In this document: piece by piece, positions 17,809-25,915 of the stretch | Numbering within the stretch: position 1 is the stretch's first letter | Layout of the letters: every line of letters begins with the position of its first letter | Source of the DNA: Methanofastidiosum sp. | Lineage (GTDB): Archaea; Methanobacteriota_B; Thermococci; Methanofastidiosales; Methanofastidiosaceae | Length of the DNA: 64,000 bases | Direction of reading: 5' to 3' | NCBI GenBank assembly: GCA_035362715.1 | Contig: DAOSDU010000002.1 | Span: 124,001-188,000 of the forward strand | The notes under the pieces: model-generated | Database searches by the model: none | What the model was told of the DNA's origin: nothing | Seen by the model: the letters and a program-made list of their open reading frames with translations, nothing else | Made by a program: the position numbers and the translations under genes

Positions 17809-18987
17809 TTACACCTTAATATCAATCCATTCAACTGGATTGTCAATTTTATTATTCTTTAAACAATTGAAACAATTATCATAAACTCTGCTAATGGTGT
17901 CCATAGTAATATCTCTGCCACCTATCCCAAGAATAAAATTCTTAATCAGGGGCGAATTCTTTACCCCATACAGAGATGCTTTCAACTCAGAAAAAATTGC
18001 ACCTTCGTGCCCAAAAGAGAATGATCTATCAATTACCCCTACAAAAGAGACCTTTGATAATGCTTTATTTAGTTCCTCTGAAGGAAATGGCCTAAACATT
18101 CTCAATCTAATAAGCCCAACTTTTACTCCTTTTTTTCTAAATAAATCTACAGTTTCTTTAACAGTTCCAGCAGCCGCACCTGAAACAATCAGGACAACTT
18201 CTGCGTCATCAACATTATAAAGTTCCAGTGGGCCAGTATATTTCCTTCCAAATTCTTTATAGAAATCTTCTTCAATTTGATTCAATTTTGGTATTACTCT
18301 GTCCATGGCTTCTTGTATTTTGTACCTGAATTCAGAATACCACTGGTGAGGCATTGAAAGAGACCCAATGCTGAGTGGGTTTTCTATATCTAGCGAGTAC
18401 AAAGGATCATATTGTGGAAGAAAATTATCGACTAAATCTTGATCAGGGATATCAACAATCTCGGAGGTATGGGATAAATAAAAAGCATCTAAGCCCACCA
18501 TGGCTGGCAAATGGATTTCTTTGTCTTCGCATAATTTGTAGGACATTATTACGGTGTCTAGTACCTCTTGGTTACTTTCAGCATAAAATTGTATCCATCC
18601 TGTATCTCTTTGAGACATCATATCTGTATGTTCAACCCATACATTCCAAGGTGGGGCCAAAGCTCTATTTACATTTGCCATGACTACGGGGGTTCTTGCG
18701 CCAGAAGCCCAATGAAGGAGTTCATGCATTAATACTAATCCTTGGGAGGATGTAGCTGTAAATGTTCTGGCTCCTGTCTGAGAAGCTGCGATGCATGCGG
18801 CCATTGCAGAATGTTCTGATTCCACGTGAAGATATTCAGCTTTGAGCTCTCCGTCTGAAACAAATTGTGCAAGTTTCTCAACGATAATTGTCTGAGGTGT
18901 TATGGGATAGGCGGCTATTACTTCTGCCCTAGAAAGCCTTGCTCCCCAAGCAGCTGCTATGTTGCCAGTCATTATCTTCTTTACCAT
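17809..18987 (-). CDS. porA: Pyruvate:ferredoxin oxidoreductase alpha subunit
   Basis: Provides the pyruvate-binding Pyr domain and a transketolase-C-like domain of POR. Seen: the YPITPQT substrate loop near residue 26, YLHVESEHSA, TSSQGLVLMHE, and SQRDTGWIQFYAES, which is characteristic of the pyruvate-specific paralogue rather than 2-oxoglutarate or 2-oxoisovalerate versions. 392 residues, full length. Its ATG overlaps the end of porD by one base, showing coupling within the operon. Confidence 0.94.
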   Translation of the reverse strand: MVKKIMTGNIAAAWGARLSRAEVIAAYPITPQTIIVEKLAQFVSDGELKAEYLHVESEHSAMAACIAASQTGARTFTATSSQGLVLMHELLHWASGARTPVVMANVNRALAPPWNVWVEHTDMMSQRDTGWIQFYAESNQEVLDTVIMSYKLCEDKEIHLPAMVGLDAFYLSHTSEIVDIPDQDLVDNFLPQYDPLYSLDIENPLSIGSLSMPHQWYSEFRYKIQEAMDRVIPKLNQIEEDFYKEFGRKYTGPLELYNVDDAEVVLIVSGAAAGTVKETVDLFRKKGVKVGLIRLRMFRPFPSEELNKALSKVSFVGVIDRSFSFGHEGAIFSELKASLYGVKNSPLIKNFILGIGGRDITMDTISRVYDNCFNCLKNNKIDNPVEWIDIKV

Positions 18988-19274
18988 TATTTTCCCTCCC
19001 TCCCCATTCTAATCGCAGTTTTAGGGCATTCGTGAGCGCATATCCCACATCCCTTACAGTAATCATAATTAATAATAGGGAATCCTTCTTCATCAACATA
19101 TATGGCTATATCGGGACAACATCTCCAGCAAATGCTGCATTTGATGCATTTGCTTTTATCTACCTCTGGTCTAAAGACCCTCCAGGTTCCAGTTTTTTGA
19201 TTAAGTGACGGAACATTCGACACAGAGGCTTCGGGTAAATCCTTTATTGATGATAATTTTTCAAATTTTTTCAT
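18987..19274 (-). CDS. porD: Pyruvate:ferredoxin oxidoreductase delta subunit (2x[4Fe-4S] ferredoxin)
   Basis: 95 residues with two classical 4Fe-4S motifs: CIKCSICWRCCP and CKGCGICAHECP. It carries electrons between the catalytic subunits and external ferredoxin. The N-terminal ~35 residues match the conserved pre-ferredoxin stretch of archaeal PorD (TGTWRVFRPEVDKSKC). It lies 7 nt after porG and overlaps porA by one base. Confidence 0.95.
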   Translation of the reverse strand: MKKFEKLSSIKDLPEASVSNVPSLNQKTGTWRVFRPEVDKSKCIKCSICWRCCPDIAIYVDEEGFPIINYDYCKGCGICAHECPKTAIRMGREGK

Positions 19275-19281
19275 ATGATCA

Positions 19282-19824
19282 TTACATTATAGTTTTATTA
19301 TAGGCCTGAGTTGCGGCCTTAATGTTCTCCTCTTTTTTAGAAGGAATATTCTCCTTTATCGCTAATAATATAGATTCAAGCATAACTTCTCCGGATATTT
19401 TGGCAAACGAGCCAAGAATAGAAGTATTTACAATAGGTGCCATTTTCGAGCCCAGTTTGTTTTCTAATGCAATTGATGTTGCATCAACAGTTGCTGTCTT
19501 AAAAGAAAGATTGTAATCTTTGGGATCTTTGTCGGAATTTATGAGAACTACTCCTCCTTTTCCCAGACCAGAAGTTACATCTGTGACATCCATTAGTGTT
19601 GGGTCAAGGACAACAATATAATTTGGGGTATAGACCTGACTTCTTATTTTAATGGGATTTTTATCTATTCTTGTAAACGAAGTAACGGGTGCACCCCTTC
19701 TTTCAACACCAAAGTATGGAAAAGCTTGGACATATTTTCCTTCTCGAAAAGCTGCGTCGGCTAGAATATTTGATGCGACTACAGCGCCTTGCCCACCTCT
19801 CCCATGAAATCTTATTTCTATCAA
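19282..19824 (-). CDS. porG: Pyruvate:ferredoxin oxidoreductase gamma subunit
   Basis: First gene of the por operon. 180 residues with the gamma-subunit signature [20 protein letters not shown] and [19 protein letters not shown]. Start is TTG 19824, with GAGGGA a few bases upstream (about 19829-19834). The separate G, D, A, B genes in this order are the standard four-subunit archaeal POR arrangement. Confidence 0.94.
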
Positions 19825-19847
19825 AAAATCCCTCTAGATTATAATGA

Positions 19848-19866
19848 TTTTATATTTTTAAAAAGC
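19848..19866 (-). promoter_or_regulatory. por operon promoter region
   Basis: On the - strand an AT-rich core with TTTTTAAAAATATAAAATC lies about 25-40 nt upstream of the porG TTG start. It fits an archaeal TATA element; the exact box is ambiguous. Confidence 0.45.
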
Positions 19867-19922
19867 TTTTTACTGCTAAGTACGAAGATAAATAAGTTAA
19901 CTTATAAAATAAGGTCCATTAA

Positions 19923-20390
19923 CTAAATTAACATTTTTTCATAATCCTGGACAATGTATTTTTTGCCTTTCTGAATTACTTTATGGCCCTCTCTTTCCAA
20001 AAGCTGTTTCTGATAGTTAATGCCACCAGGGTAATTTTCATTTATTATCCCTCCTGTTTTTAGAGTTCTCCAATAGGGGGTAATATCTGCCTTCCCCTCC
20101 AAAGCGGCCTCATTTGCAGCATGAGCACTAATCCATGCAAAAATTCCAGTAGTCAAAGGGCACCCTATAGACGCATTGTGTTTTTCTGCAAGTTTTTTCC
20201 TAATTTGATCAATCGTAATTAGCTTTCCTTCTGGAACAGTTCTCATTATTTCATTGACTTCAATAGGGGCAGGAATAACAACTGTACCCTCCCCCCATCT
20301 TTTAGACATCTTCTCGGTTATTATTTCAACTTTTGGCAAATCTTTGCTATCTTCTAATTTTTCTCTCCATGATTTATTTCTTGTACTCAT
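19923..20390 (-). CDS. Alkyltransferase-like (MGMT-fold) protein lacking the acceptor Cys
   Basis: 155 residues. The region from about residue 40 resembles the DNA-binding domain of O6-alkylguanine-DNA alkyltransferases: EVNEIMRTVPEGKLITIDQIRKKL, then TTGIFAWISAHAANEAA, and a WRTL-GGIINENYPGG-Q-LLEREGH tail. The usual PCHR reactive motif is replaced by PYWR at about residues 105-108, so no alkyl transfer is expected. Alkyltransferase-like (ATL) proteins bind O6-alkylguanine and recruit nucleotide excision repair (known for Atl1, which has PWHR). Assignment is by motif pattern only. It lies between por and a transporter gene with no clear operon partner. Confidence 0.6.
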   Translation of the reverse strand: MSTRNKSWREKLEDSKDLPKVEIITEKMSKRWGEGTVVIPAPIEVNEIMRTVPEGKLITIDQIRKKLAEKHNASIGCPLTTGIFAWISAHAANEAALEGKADITPYWRTLKTGGIINENYPGGINYQKQLLEREGHKVIQKGKKYIVQDYEKMLI

Positions 20391-20417
20391 CTTAATTCCT
20401 GTATACCATCATTGTTT

Positions 20418-21338
20418 TTATTTTAAATAATTTATTGATTTAGATCTTAGTTTTTTTATTTCATAATAAAGTGGGGAAAAAAGCTGTTCAACAATATAGT
20501 AAACAACTGGGAAGAACACAACTTCAGGCTCGAAAAACGAAACAACAATTATTGCAAGGCTTATATTCTTAAAAAAAGACGGTATAAAAATTGATTCTTT
20601 TTCTTCCATTTTCAATTTTAAGATATTAGAGGAGATTGTCATAAATAAAATTATAACGATGATGAAAAATAGGGATAAGAATATTGAAAGAAATAAATAA
20701 TCTTTTACTAAGTCGAGCCTTTCAACGCTTTTGGAAACTGCGATGTATATTATGATTCCCATAACAAAAAAAGAAATATTTGAATTCAAAATTTTTGTAA
20801 GTTTTTTCCTGACAATAATTGAAATCAACACAGGGATGAAGATTATTAGTGCCATCTCCAAGAACATCTTTTGGGCGTTGACGTTTATTTCATCCCTTAG
20901 AATTAGATATATGTAAGTTGGAGTTATTAGAGGAGATGCTAGTATAGTTGTTACTATCAAAAGTAAAGTAATCTCAACTTTCCCGCCTAGCTCTTTGGAC
21001 CATACTAGAGTAGACCCTGCGGCCAGAGGCACAGATCCTGTGATGAAAATTCCAATAAATAATGGAAAATTGATTAAATTCATTTTGAGGAGGGATATCC
21101 CTATAATAAAGAATAGTACCGGGATGAAAGCATAGCATGTGAAGAATCCCAGCAAAAAAGGCTTTAAGAGTTCTATGTATTTTTTATAAATCTTAAAATC
21201 GACTTTAATTGTGGATAAGAAGATTAGGATGCTTTGTAGAAGTGGCACTATTGGGGATATCTCTTTTCCATATGAAGGAAAATAGATGCCGAGTACTATA
21301 GAAGAAATAATTATAATTAAAGGAATCCCAAACATCAA
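20418..21338 (-). CDS. BASS-type (bile acid:sodium symporter-like) transporter
   Basis: 306 residues with nine to ten hydrophobic helices and little soluble sequence. Family-like motifs include FPLFIGIFITGSVPLAAGS and SKELGGKVEITLLLIVTTILASPLITP, as in the BASS/ACR3 superfamily. Those transporters move organic anions, keto acids or arsenite with sodium or protons. Substrate cannot be read from sequence; the arsenite-specific Cys of ACR3 was not identified. Possibly cotranscribed with the alkyltransferase-like gene, 27 nt downstream. Confidence 0.65.
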   Translation of the reverse strand: MMFGIPLIIIISSIVLGIYFPSYGKEISPIVPLLQSILIFLSTIKVDFKIYKKYIELLKPFLLGFFTCYAFIPVLFFIIGISLLKMNLINFPLFIGIFITGSVPLAAGSTLVWSKELGGKVEITLLLIVTTILASPLITPTYIYLILRDEINVNAQKMFLEMALIIFIPVLISIIVRKKLTKILNSNISFFVMGIIIYIAVSKSVERLDLVKDYLFLSIFLSLFFIIVIILFMTISSNILKLKMEEKESIFIPSFFKNISLAIIVVSFFEPEVVFFPVVYYIVEQLFSPLYYEIKKLRSKSINYLK

Positions 21339-21388
21339 GGATTATAAAATAGATTAATATTAAAGTTTATTGTAGGTAAAAGTCTTAT

Positions 21389-21811
21389 CTAATATCTGAA
21401 TTTTTTATCAATTAGACTCCTTGCATATAAAATTCTTTCATCCATTCTTTTTACCATATGATCCCTTAGAAACGGGCGGAGTCTTTTTTTCATTTTGACA
21501 TACTCGCCTTCAATATCCTGAAAATTACTAATTACTTTAGGATCACGTACTCCTCTCGAGTTTTCAAGGAACTTTACAAAATTCTCAACCCTTTCCTCAT
21601 AAGCATCCCAGATCATTTTCATCCCAAATAGTTCATCTTCCACTACTACCTCTCCTTCGGAGTAATAAGGAACTGAACTAACGTCTTTTCTTGGAATTGG
21701 TCTTTTGGCAGGATCTTTTGGGATGCCTTCCTTCTTTGGGGCATAAAAGAAATAGATTACACAAAGGATTGCTATTAAAACAACTGCACCTATCAGAATC
21801 TCGTAAATCAT
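21389..21811 (-). CDS. Single-pass membrane protein of unknown function, 140 aa
   Basis: An N-terminal membrane segment (about residues 4-25, IGAVVLIAILCVIYFFY) is followed by a Pro/Lys linker (KKEGIPKDPAKRPIPRK) and a soluble helical C-terminal domain of about 90 residues. The topology suggests an anchor with a cytoplasmic helical domain (positive residues follow the helix). No known family recognised. Between a phosphoesterase gene (34 nt upstream) and the BASS transporter gene. Confidence 0.6.
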   Translation of the reverse strand: MIYEILIGAVVLIAILCVIYFFYAPKKEGIPKDPAKRPIPRKDVSSVPYYSEGEVVVEDELFGMKMIWDAYEERVENFVKFLENSRGVRDPKVISNFQDIEGEYVKMKKRLRPFLRDHMVKRMDERILYARSLIDKKFRY

Positions 21812-21845
21812 GCAATTAATTTATTTTACCTGTATTTAAATATAT

Positions 21846-22490
21846 TTAATCGATTTCTTTTAGTTCGACTTTTACCACTTTTGCATCTATTCTTATCGTT
21901 CCGTAATAACCTTCTTTTAAAGGCCCAGGATTTAGCAGTTGAGTATTGCCAATAGAATCAATTGCTCTTGATTCATGAACGTGCCCAGAAACTGCAACAA
22001 GCGGCTGCATTTTCTCTATGATACTTCTAACTGATGTACTTCCTATTGATTTGCTATTCCCAATCCTGTCCAATTTAGTTCCATATGGCGGTACGTGAGT
22101 TACTAGAACCATATTCTTAAAGGAAAGTTTTGAAAGTCCTGCCATTATTTGATCTTCCTCATACTCAGAAGGAGTTCCAAAAGGAGACTTATTTGATCCC
22201 CCAAATCCCCCTATAGCATAATCTGCTACTTTGACTTCCTTTTCATGGAGTGAAATCCCTAATGATTCTATATGGTCCTTGACTTCACTTTTGTCGCAGT
22301 TTCCAAAAATAGTATAGAATTGGATATTTGGTATAAGTTCCAATACTTCTTTGGCCTCTTTTTCTCCGCCAAATGAAGTGATATCCCCACAACAGAGTAA
22401 AAGGTCAAATTCTCTTATATCAATAGAATCAAACAATTTCTTTAAAGAACTTTTCTTTCCATGTATATCCGTTATTGCACAAATATTCAT
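21846..22490 (-). CDS. Metallophosphoesterase (YfcE/MJ0936-like)
   Basis: 214-residue calcineurin-like phosphoesterase with all the metal-site motifs in order: DIHG (residue 8), CCGDIT (about 35), FGNCD (about 62), THVPP (about 132) and GHVHE (about 169). Di-metal phosphodiesterases of this group act on small phosphodiesters; the physiological substrate is unknown. ATG 22490 follows a 144-nt spacer that contains a GGAGGAGG on the - strand but no gene I could support. Confidence 0.88.
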   Translation of the reverse strand: MNICAITDIHGKKSSLKKLFDSIDIREFDLLLCCGDITSFGGEKEAKEVLELIPNIQFYTIFGNCDKSEVKDHIESLGISLHEKEVKVADYAIGGFGGSNKSPFGTPSEYEEDQIMAGLSKLSFKNMVLVTHVPPYGTKLDRIGNSKSIGSTSVRSIIEKMQPLVAVSGHVHESRAIDSIGNTQLLNPGPLKEGYYGTIRIDAKVVKVELKEID

Positions 22491-22634
22491 AAAACAGAAG
22501 TCAATAATTTCTATTTAAAGATTTTGAAGGAGAAGGTAATAAAAAGCATACTGGCGATATGGCTGAAATAATACCTCCTCCTCAACTCACAATCAATAAT
22601 TGTATTTTTAAATCTTGCGTAATGTAGGAATAAC

Positions 22635-23390
22635 TCAATACTCGGCAATTACCAACATCTCAAAATCTTCAGTTGTTAATTTATCTTTTCTGCTAAACGC
22701 TCCTTGCTTGCAGCCGTATATATCAACTTTTTTAAATCCCAATGATTTTAATAACCATGTTATTTCAGAGGGAACATAATATCTTTCATCACACTTGATC
22801 TTCTTTTTATTTCCATCGTCATCTGTAAACTCTAATACTGATTTATCTCTGAAGGTCATTAAATCAAATGTATTCTCCAGATTTTTTCCATCGACAGAAT
22901 TGGAGTTGATAAAATCTTTAACAGAATGAAATAGTGGGAAAAGACCATTTAGAGTAGTCAAGATTAATTTTCCCCCATCCTTTAAGGACTTAGCAGCATT
23001 TTGAAGAATCATAAAGTTCATTTCATCGGTCTCCATTAATGGAAATCCACCTTCACAGATGATGAGTGCAAGATCAAATTCTTTTTCAAATTTTAAATCT
23101 CTTGCATCTGCTTTAATGAAATCAACTTTTACTTTAGATTCCTTAGCCTTTTCTATCGCTCTCTCCAACATACATTCAGAAAGGTCAATCCCAGTTACAT
23201 TATATCCTCTTTTTGCAAGTTCTATAGAATGCCTACCTGTACCGCAACCGATATCTATAATTTTCTTAGATTTATCTTTTTTAATTTCTTTTTCAATGAA
23301 ATCTATTTCTCCCATTGTTCCTTTAGTATACCCTTCTGTTTCGTAAGTTTCAGCATAATTTTGAAATAATTCTTCGTACCATTTTGCCAT
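22635..23390 (-). CDS. Class I SAM-dependent methyltransferase
   Basis: About 251 residues. Motif I IDIGCGTGRHSIELA, motif post-I VTGIDLS, and motif IV region FDLALIICEGGF define a Rossmann-fold methyltransferase; substrate unknown. The longest frame begins at ATG 23402, but a TATA-like AATATAAAG near 23410-23425 lies about 25 nt upstream of the second ATG at 23390, and no SD is present, so a leaderless start at 23390 (MAKWYEELF) is preferred. Monocistronic, flanked by AT-rich spacers. Confidence 0.85.
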   Translation of the reverse strand: MAKWYEELFQNYAETYETEGYTKGTMGEIDFIEKEIKKDKSKKIIDIGCGTGRHSIELAKRGYNVTGIDLSECMLERAIEKAKESKVKVDFIKADARDLKFEKEFDLALIICEGGFPLMETDEMNFMILQNAAKSLKDGGKLILTTLNGLFPLFHSVKDFINSNSVDGKNLENTFDLMTFRDKSVLEFTDDDGNKKKIKCDERYYVPSEITWLLKSLGFKKVDIYGCKQGAFSRKDKLTTEDFEMLVIAEY

Positions 23391-23623
23391 GAATAAATTC
23401 ATTCTACTTTTCTTTATATTATTTTTGTCAATTTCCTGAAAAGTAAAATCTCGTCAATTAAAATAATAATTCTCGGATAGTAGTCTAATATGTATTAATG
23501 AGTCTTTTATGCTACCCAGAATTTGATAATACAAAATGGGTCTAATCCTATCTGGATAATTATGTCTATAGATTTACCAAAATTTAAAAAAAATATATTA
23601 AAAAAATAAATAATTTTTTAAAT

Positions 23624-24307
23624 TTATTTTTCTTTTCTAAAGCACATAAACCAGTCAAGACAGTATTTGCCTTCTTCTTTTTTCTCCATCCTTTCTTTAG
23701 CCACGCCACAAGATCCGGGAGGCGGAATTATTACGTCGTCGCCCGGTTGCCAGTTGGCCGGAGTTGCAATTTGTTCTTTGTCTGATTTCTGCATTGCAAG
23801 AAGTAATCTCTTGATTTCTTGCATATTTCTTCCATTTGATAGCGGATAATAGAGCATTGCCCTTACTTTTGCTTTAGGATCTATTAGGAATACCGCCCTT
23901 ACCGCCTGAGTTGTAGATGCATTTGGTTGGACCATTCCAAATTTCTTTGAAATATCCATCTTTAAGTCTTCTATTACGGGGAACATAATTTCAACATTTT
24001 TCATGCCTTTATATTCGATCTTTTCTTTTATAGTTCTTAACCAAGCTATATGGGCATAAATACTATCTATCGATAATCCTATTAACTCACAATTTAAATC
24101 TTTGAGTTCTTTCTGCATTGATGCAAAAGTCATAAATTCAGTTGTGCATACGGGAGTAAAGTCTGCCGGATGACTGAAAAATATCACCCATTTACCCTTG
24201 TAGTCTTCTGGAAAATTTATTTCTCCCATTGTAGTTTTTGCTTTAAATTTAGGTGCGTCATCACCTATTAATGGCATACTCATTTGTTGTTTAGATTCTT
24301 CTTCCAT
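23624..24307 (-). CDS. Peroxiredoxin, archaeal Prx6 type
   Basis: Thiol peroxidase reducing H2O2 and organic peroxides. 227 residues with peroxidatic Cys54 in DFTPVCTTEF and the long C-terminal arm of archaeal Prx6 proteins, carrying Cys200, Cys216 and Cys222. Cys216/Cys222 keep the six-residue spacing of the C207/C213 pair known from Aeropyrum Prx. This places it with two-cysteine, decameric-type archaeal enzymes (family knowledge). ATG 24307 has GGTGA just upstream on the - strand. It is divergent from the secreted repeat protein gene across a 289-nt AT-rich regulatory gap. Oxygen defence fits an anaerobe. Confidence 0.95.
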   Translation of the reverse strand: MEEESKQQMSMPLIGDDAPKFKAKTTMGEINFPEDYKGKWVIFFSHPADFTPVCTTEFMTFASMQKELKDLNCELIGLSIDSIYAHIAWLRTIKEKIEYKGMKNVEIMFPVIEDLKMDISKKFGMVQPNASTTQAVRAVFLIDPKAKVRAMLYYPLSNGRNMQEIKRLLLAMQKSDKEQIATPANWQPGDDVIIPPPGSCGVAKERMEKKEEGKYCLDWFMCFRKEK

Positions 24308-24360
24308 TTATTCACCAACTCAACATTTTATTTTATGTTGCTAGATTTATTGGAAATTGA

Positions 24361-24370
24361 ATATATATAA
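24361..24370 (-). promoter_or_regulatory. Peroxiredoxin promoter TATA box
   Basis: Read on the - strand: TTATATATAT, about 55-60 nt before the ATG at 24307, leaving a short leader with an SD. Confidence 0.45.
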
Positions 24371-24497
24371 CTTTATACATTTTGAAATATAATCTTAAAG
24401 ATAAATAATTTAAAGAATATTAGTTTTTATATAATAATTAATATTAATTAAAGATTCTCTTATTTTCCTAAATATTTTTTTTAATAAAGACTTAGTA

Positions 24498-24525
24498 ATC
24501 ATTCAGCTTAACTTAATAAACTATG
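24498..24525 (+). repeat. 28-nt element, copy 1 (upstream of the repeat-protein gene)
   Basis: Matches 25480-25507 at 25 of 28 positions (differences at 10, 12 and 15), ending in TTAATAAACTATG. It lies about 22 nt upstream of the TATA box at 24547. A TTAGTA precedes both copies. It could be an operator or a flanking duplication; function unknown. Confidence 0.6.
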
Positions 24526-24546
24526 AATTAAATCGATAAGCAAATG

Positions 24547-24557
24547 TTTATATATTA
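24547..24557 (+). promoter_or_regulatory. TATA box of secreted repeat protein gene
   Basis: TTTATATATTA about 40-50 nt before GTG 24597; an SD GGTGA (24586-24590) follows. Confidence 0.6.
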
Positions 24558-24596
24558 ACTACCAATTTATTTTGGCAATTATAACGGTGATTTATT

Positions 24597-25391
24597 GTGA
24601 AAAAAATAATAAAGATATTTCTGATTATCTCTGTTCTTGTATTTACCACGATTTCTGGTGTTATGGGAACAAAAGTTCTTTCTGAAAAAATGATAACTAG
24701 CGATACACATAATCAGCAGCGTCCTGCAATATACGGCGACATAGTGGTCTGGGAGGATACTAGAGACTACAATACTACTGGAAATGACATCTATGGTTAC
24801 AATCTAAAGACTAAGGAAGAGTTTGCCATATGCACAGAGGAAAGAAATCAAACGAACCCAGCCATATACGGCGACATCGTCGTCTGGATGGACAATAGAA
24901 GTAGTCCTAACTGGGACATCTACGGCTACAATCTAAAGACTGGGGAGAAGTTAACGATATGCAAGTATGCAAGTGCTCAGCGATATTCTGCAATATACGG
25001 CGACATCGTCGTCTGGATGGACTATAGAAGCGATAACTGGGACATCTACGGCTACAATCTAAAGACCCAGCAGGATTTCCCTATATGCACAGCTGTAAAT
25101 ACTCAGTATTTTCCTGCAATATATGGCGACATCGTCGTCTGGGAGGATAAGAGAAGTGGGACTACAGATATCTACGGCTACAATCTGAAAACTAAGCAGG
25201 AGTTCCCTATATGCACATATACAAGTGCTCAGTCTTTTCCTGCAATCTACTGTGACCGGGTGGTATGGGAAGACTCTAGAAACGGTAACGCCGACATTTA
25301 CCTTGCATATCTAGACGTCGTATGCAGAGAATCAAAATCCCTTCCAATGCAACAGTTCATGAAGATATTGGGCCTAGGCAAGGAAGAATAG
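24597..25391 (+). CDS. Secreted TolB-like beta-propeller repeat protein
   Basis: 264 residues from GTG 24597. An N-terminal signal peptide (IIKIFLIISVLVFTTISGVMG) suggests export. The rest is about five tandem repeats of 42-45 residues built on AIYGDIVVW(E/M)D-R---(W)DIYGYNLKT, a TolB/beta-propeller-like blade; the fifth is diverged and the C-terminus breaks off the pattern. The first three or four units are nearly identical in DNA, implying recent internal duplication. Codons in the repeats (GGCGACATCGTCGTCTGG) are GC-richer than the surrounding genes. No anchor is seen at the C-terminus. A surface-binding role is inferred from the family only. Confidence 0.75.
   Translation: MKKIIKIFLIISVLVFTTISGVMGTKVLSEKMITSDTHNQQRPAIYGDIVVWEDTRDYNTTGNDIYGYNLKTKEEFAICTEERNQTNPAIYGDIVVWMDNRSSPNWDIYGYNLKTGEKLTICKYASAQRYSAIYGDIVVWMDYRSDNWDIYGYNLKTQQDFPICTAVNTQYFPAIYGDIVVWEDKRSGTTDIYGYNLKTKQEFPICTYTSAQSFPAIYCDRVVWEDSRNGNADIYLAYLDVVCRESKSLPMQQFMKILGLGKEE
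24729..25318 (+). repeat. Tandem coding repeats, about 126-135 nt, roughly five units
   Basis: Unit starts at about 24729, 24864, 24993, 25119 and 25245 (spacing 135, 129, 126, 126 nt). The 20-base core ATACGGCGACATCGTCGTCT recurs exactly in units 2 and 3. Confidence 0.85.
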
Positions 25392-25479
25392 ATTTATTTT
25401 ATTTATTAAAGCTCTTTTCTTGGATAAACCATTTCGTTTATTTTAATCTTATATTCCAATTCCCTATAACATTAGTAAA

Positions 25480-25507
25480 ATCATTCAGTTAAAGTTAATA
25501 AACTATG
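25480..25507 (+). repeat. 28-nt element, copy 2 (downstream of the repeat-protein gene)
   Basis: Second copy of the 24498-24525 element. It lies in the 299-nt gap before hypC, 184 nt before its ATG. The gap holds no gene I can support; TATA-like boxes near 25612-25620 and 25661-25674 may serve hypC. Confidence 0.6.
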
Positions 25508-25690
25508 CTAGTTAATAAGTAGTTTATGATTTTTTGTTAAGCTCTATAGTCAAATCTATAAATAAATGATCTTATACAAAAAGAAAAAATCTTGAAAACA
25601 TTTAATAATCTATTTTATAAGTGAAGTCTAATCAATAAAATAAATCTATACAAAGAAAGACTTTTTAATCGATATACTGAGGTAAAAATC

Positions 25691-25915
25691 ATGTGTCTTG
25701 CAGTTCCAGGTAAAGTTATTGAAATAAAAGACAGTGTCGGAATAGTTGATTTCAACGGAATTAAAAGAGAAGTAAGATTAGACCTTGTAGATGTTATTAT
25801 TGGAGACTATGTAATTGTCCATACTGGATTTGCAATTGAAAAAATGGACGAGAGAGAAGCTCTGGAATCTTTGGAGATCTGGAAAGAACTCCTAAAAGCT
25901 CAGGAGGATTTTTAG
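25691..25915 (+). CDS. hypC: Hydrogenase maturation chaperone HypC
   Basis: 74 residues beginning MCLAVPGKVIEI, the HypC/HupF signature whose Cys2 binds iron. With HypD it delivers the Fe(CN)2CO unit to [NiFe]-hydrogenase. SD-like GAGG just upstream of ATG 25691. Its stop shares one base with the hypD GTG. Presence implies that the organism makes at least one [NiFe]-hydrogenase. Confidence 0.95.
   Translation: MCLAVPGKVIEIKDSVGIVDFNGIKREVRLDLVDVIIGDYVIVHTGFAIEKMDEREALESLEIWKELLKAQEDF

Noticed and set aside
22491..22634. GGAGGAGG and short hydrophobic frames on the - strand between the phosphoesterase and methyltransferase genes
   Set aside because: Start codons would be TTG inside the purine run or AUU, frames are about 24 codons, and no family or structure is recognisable.
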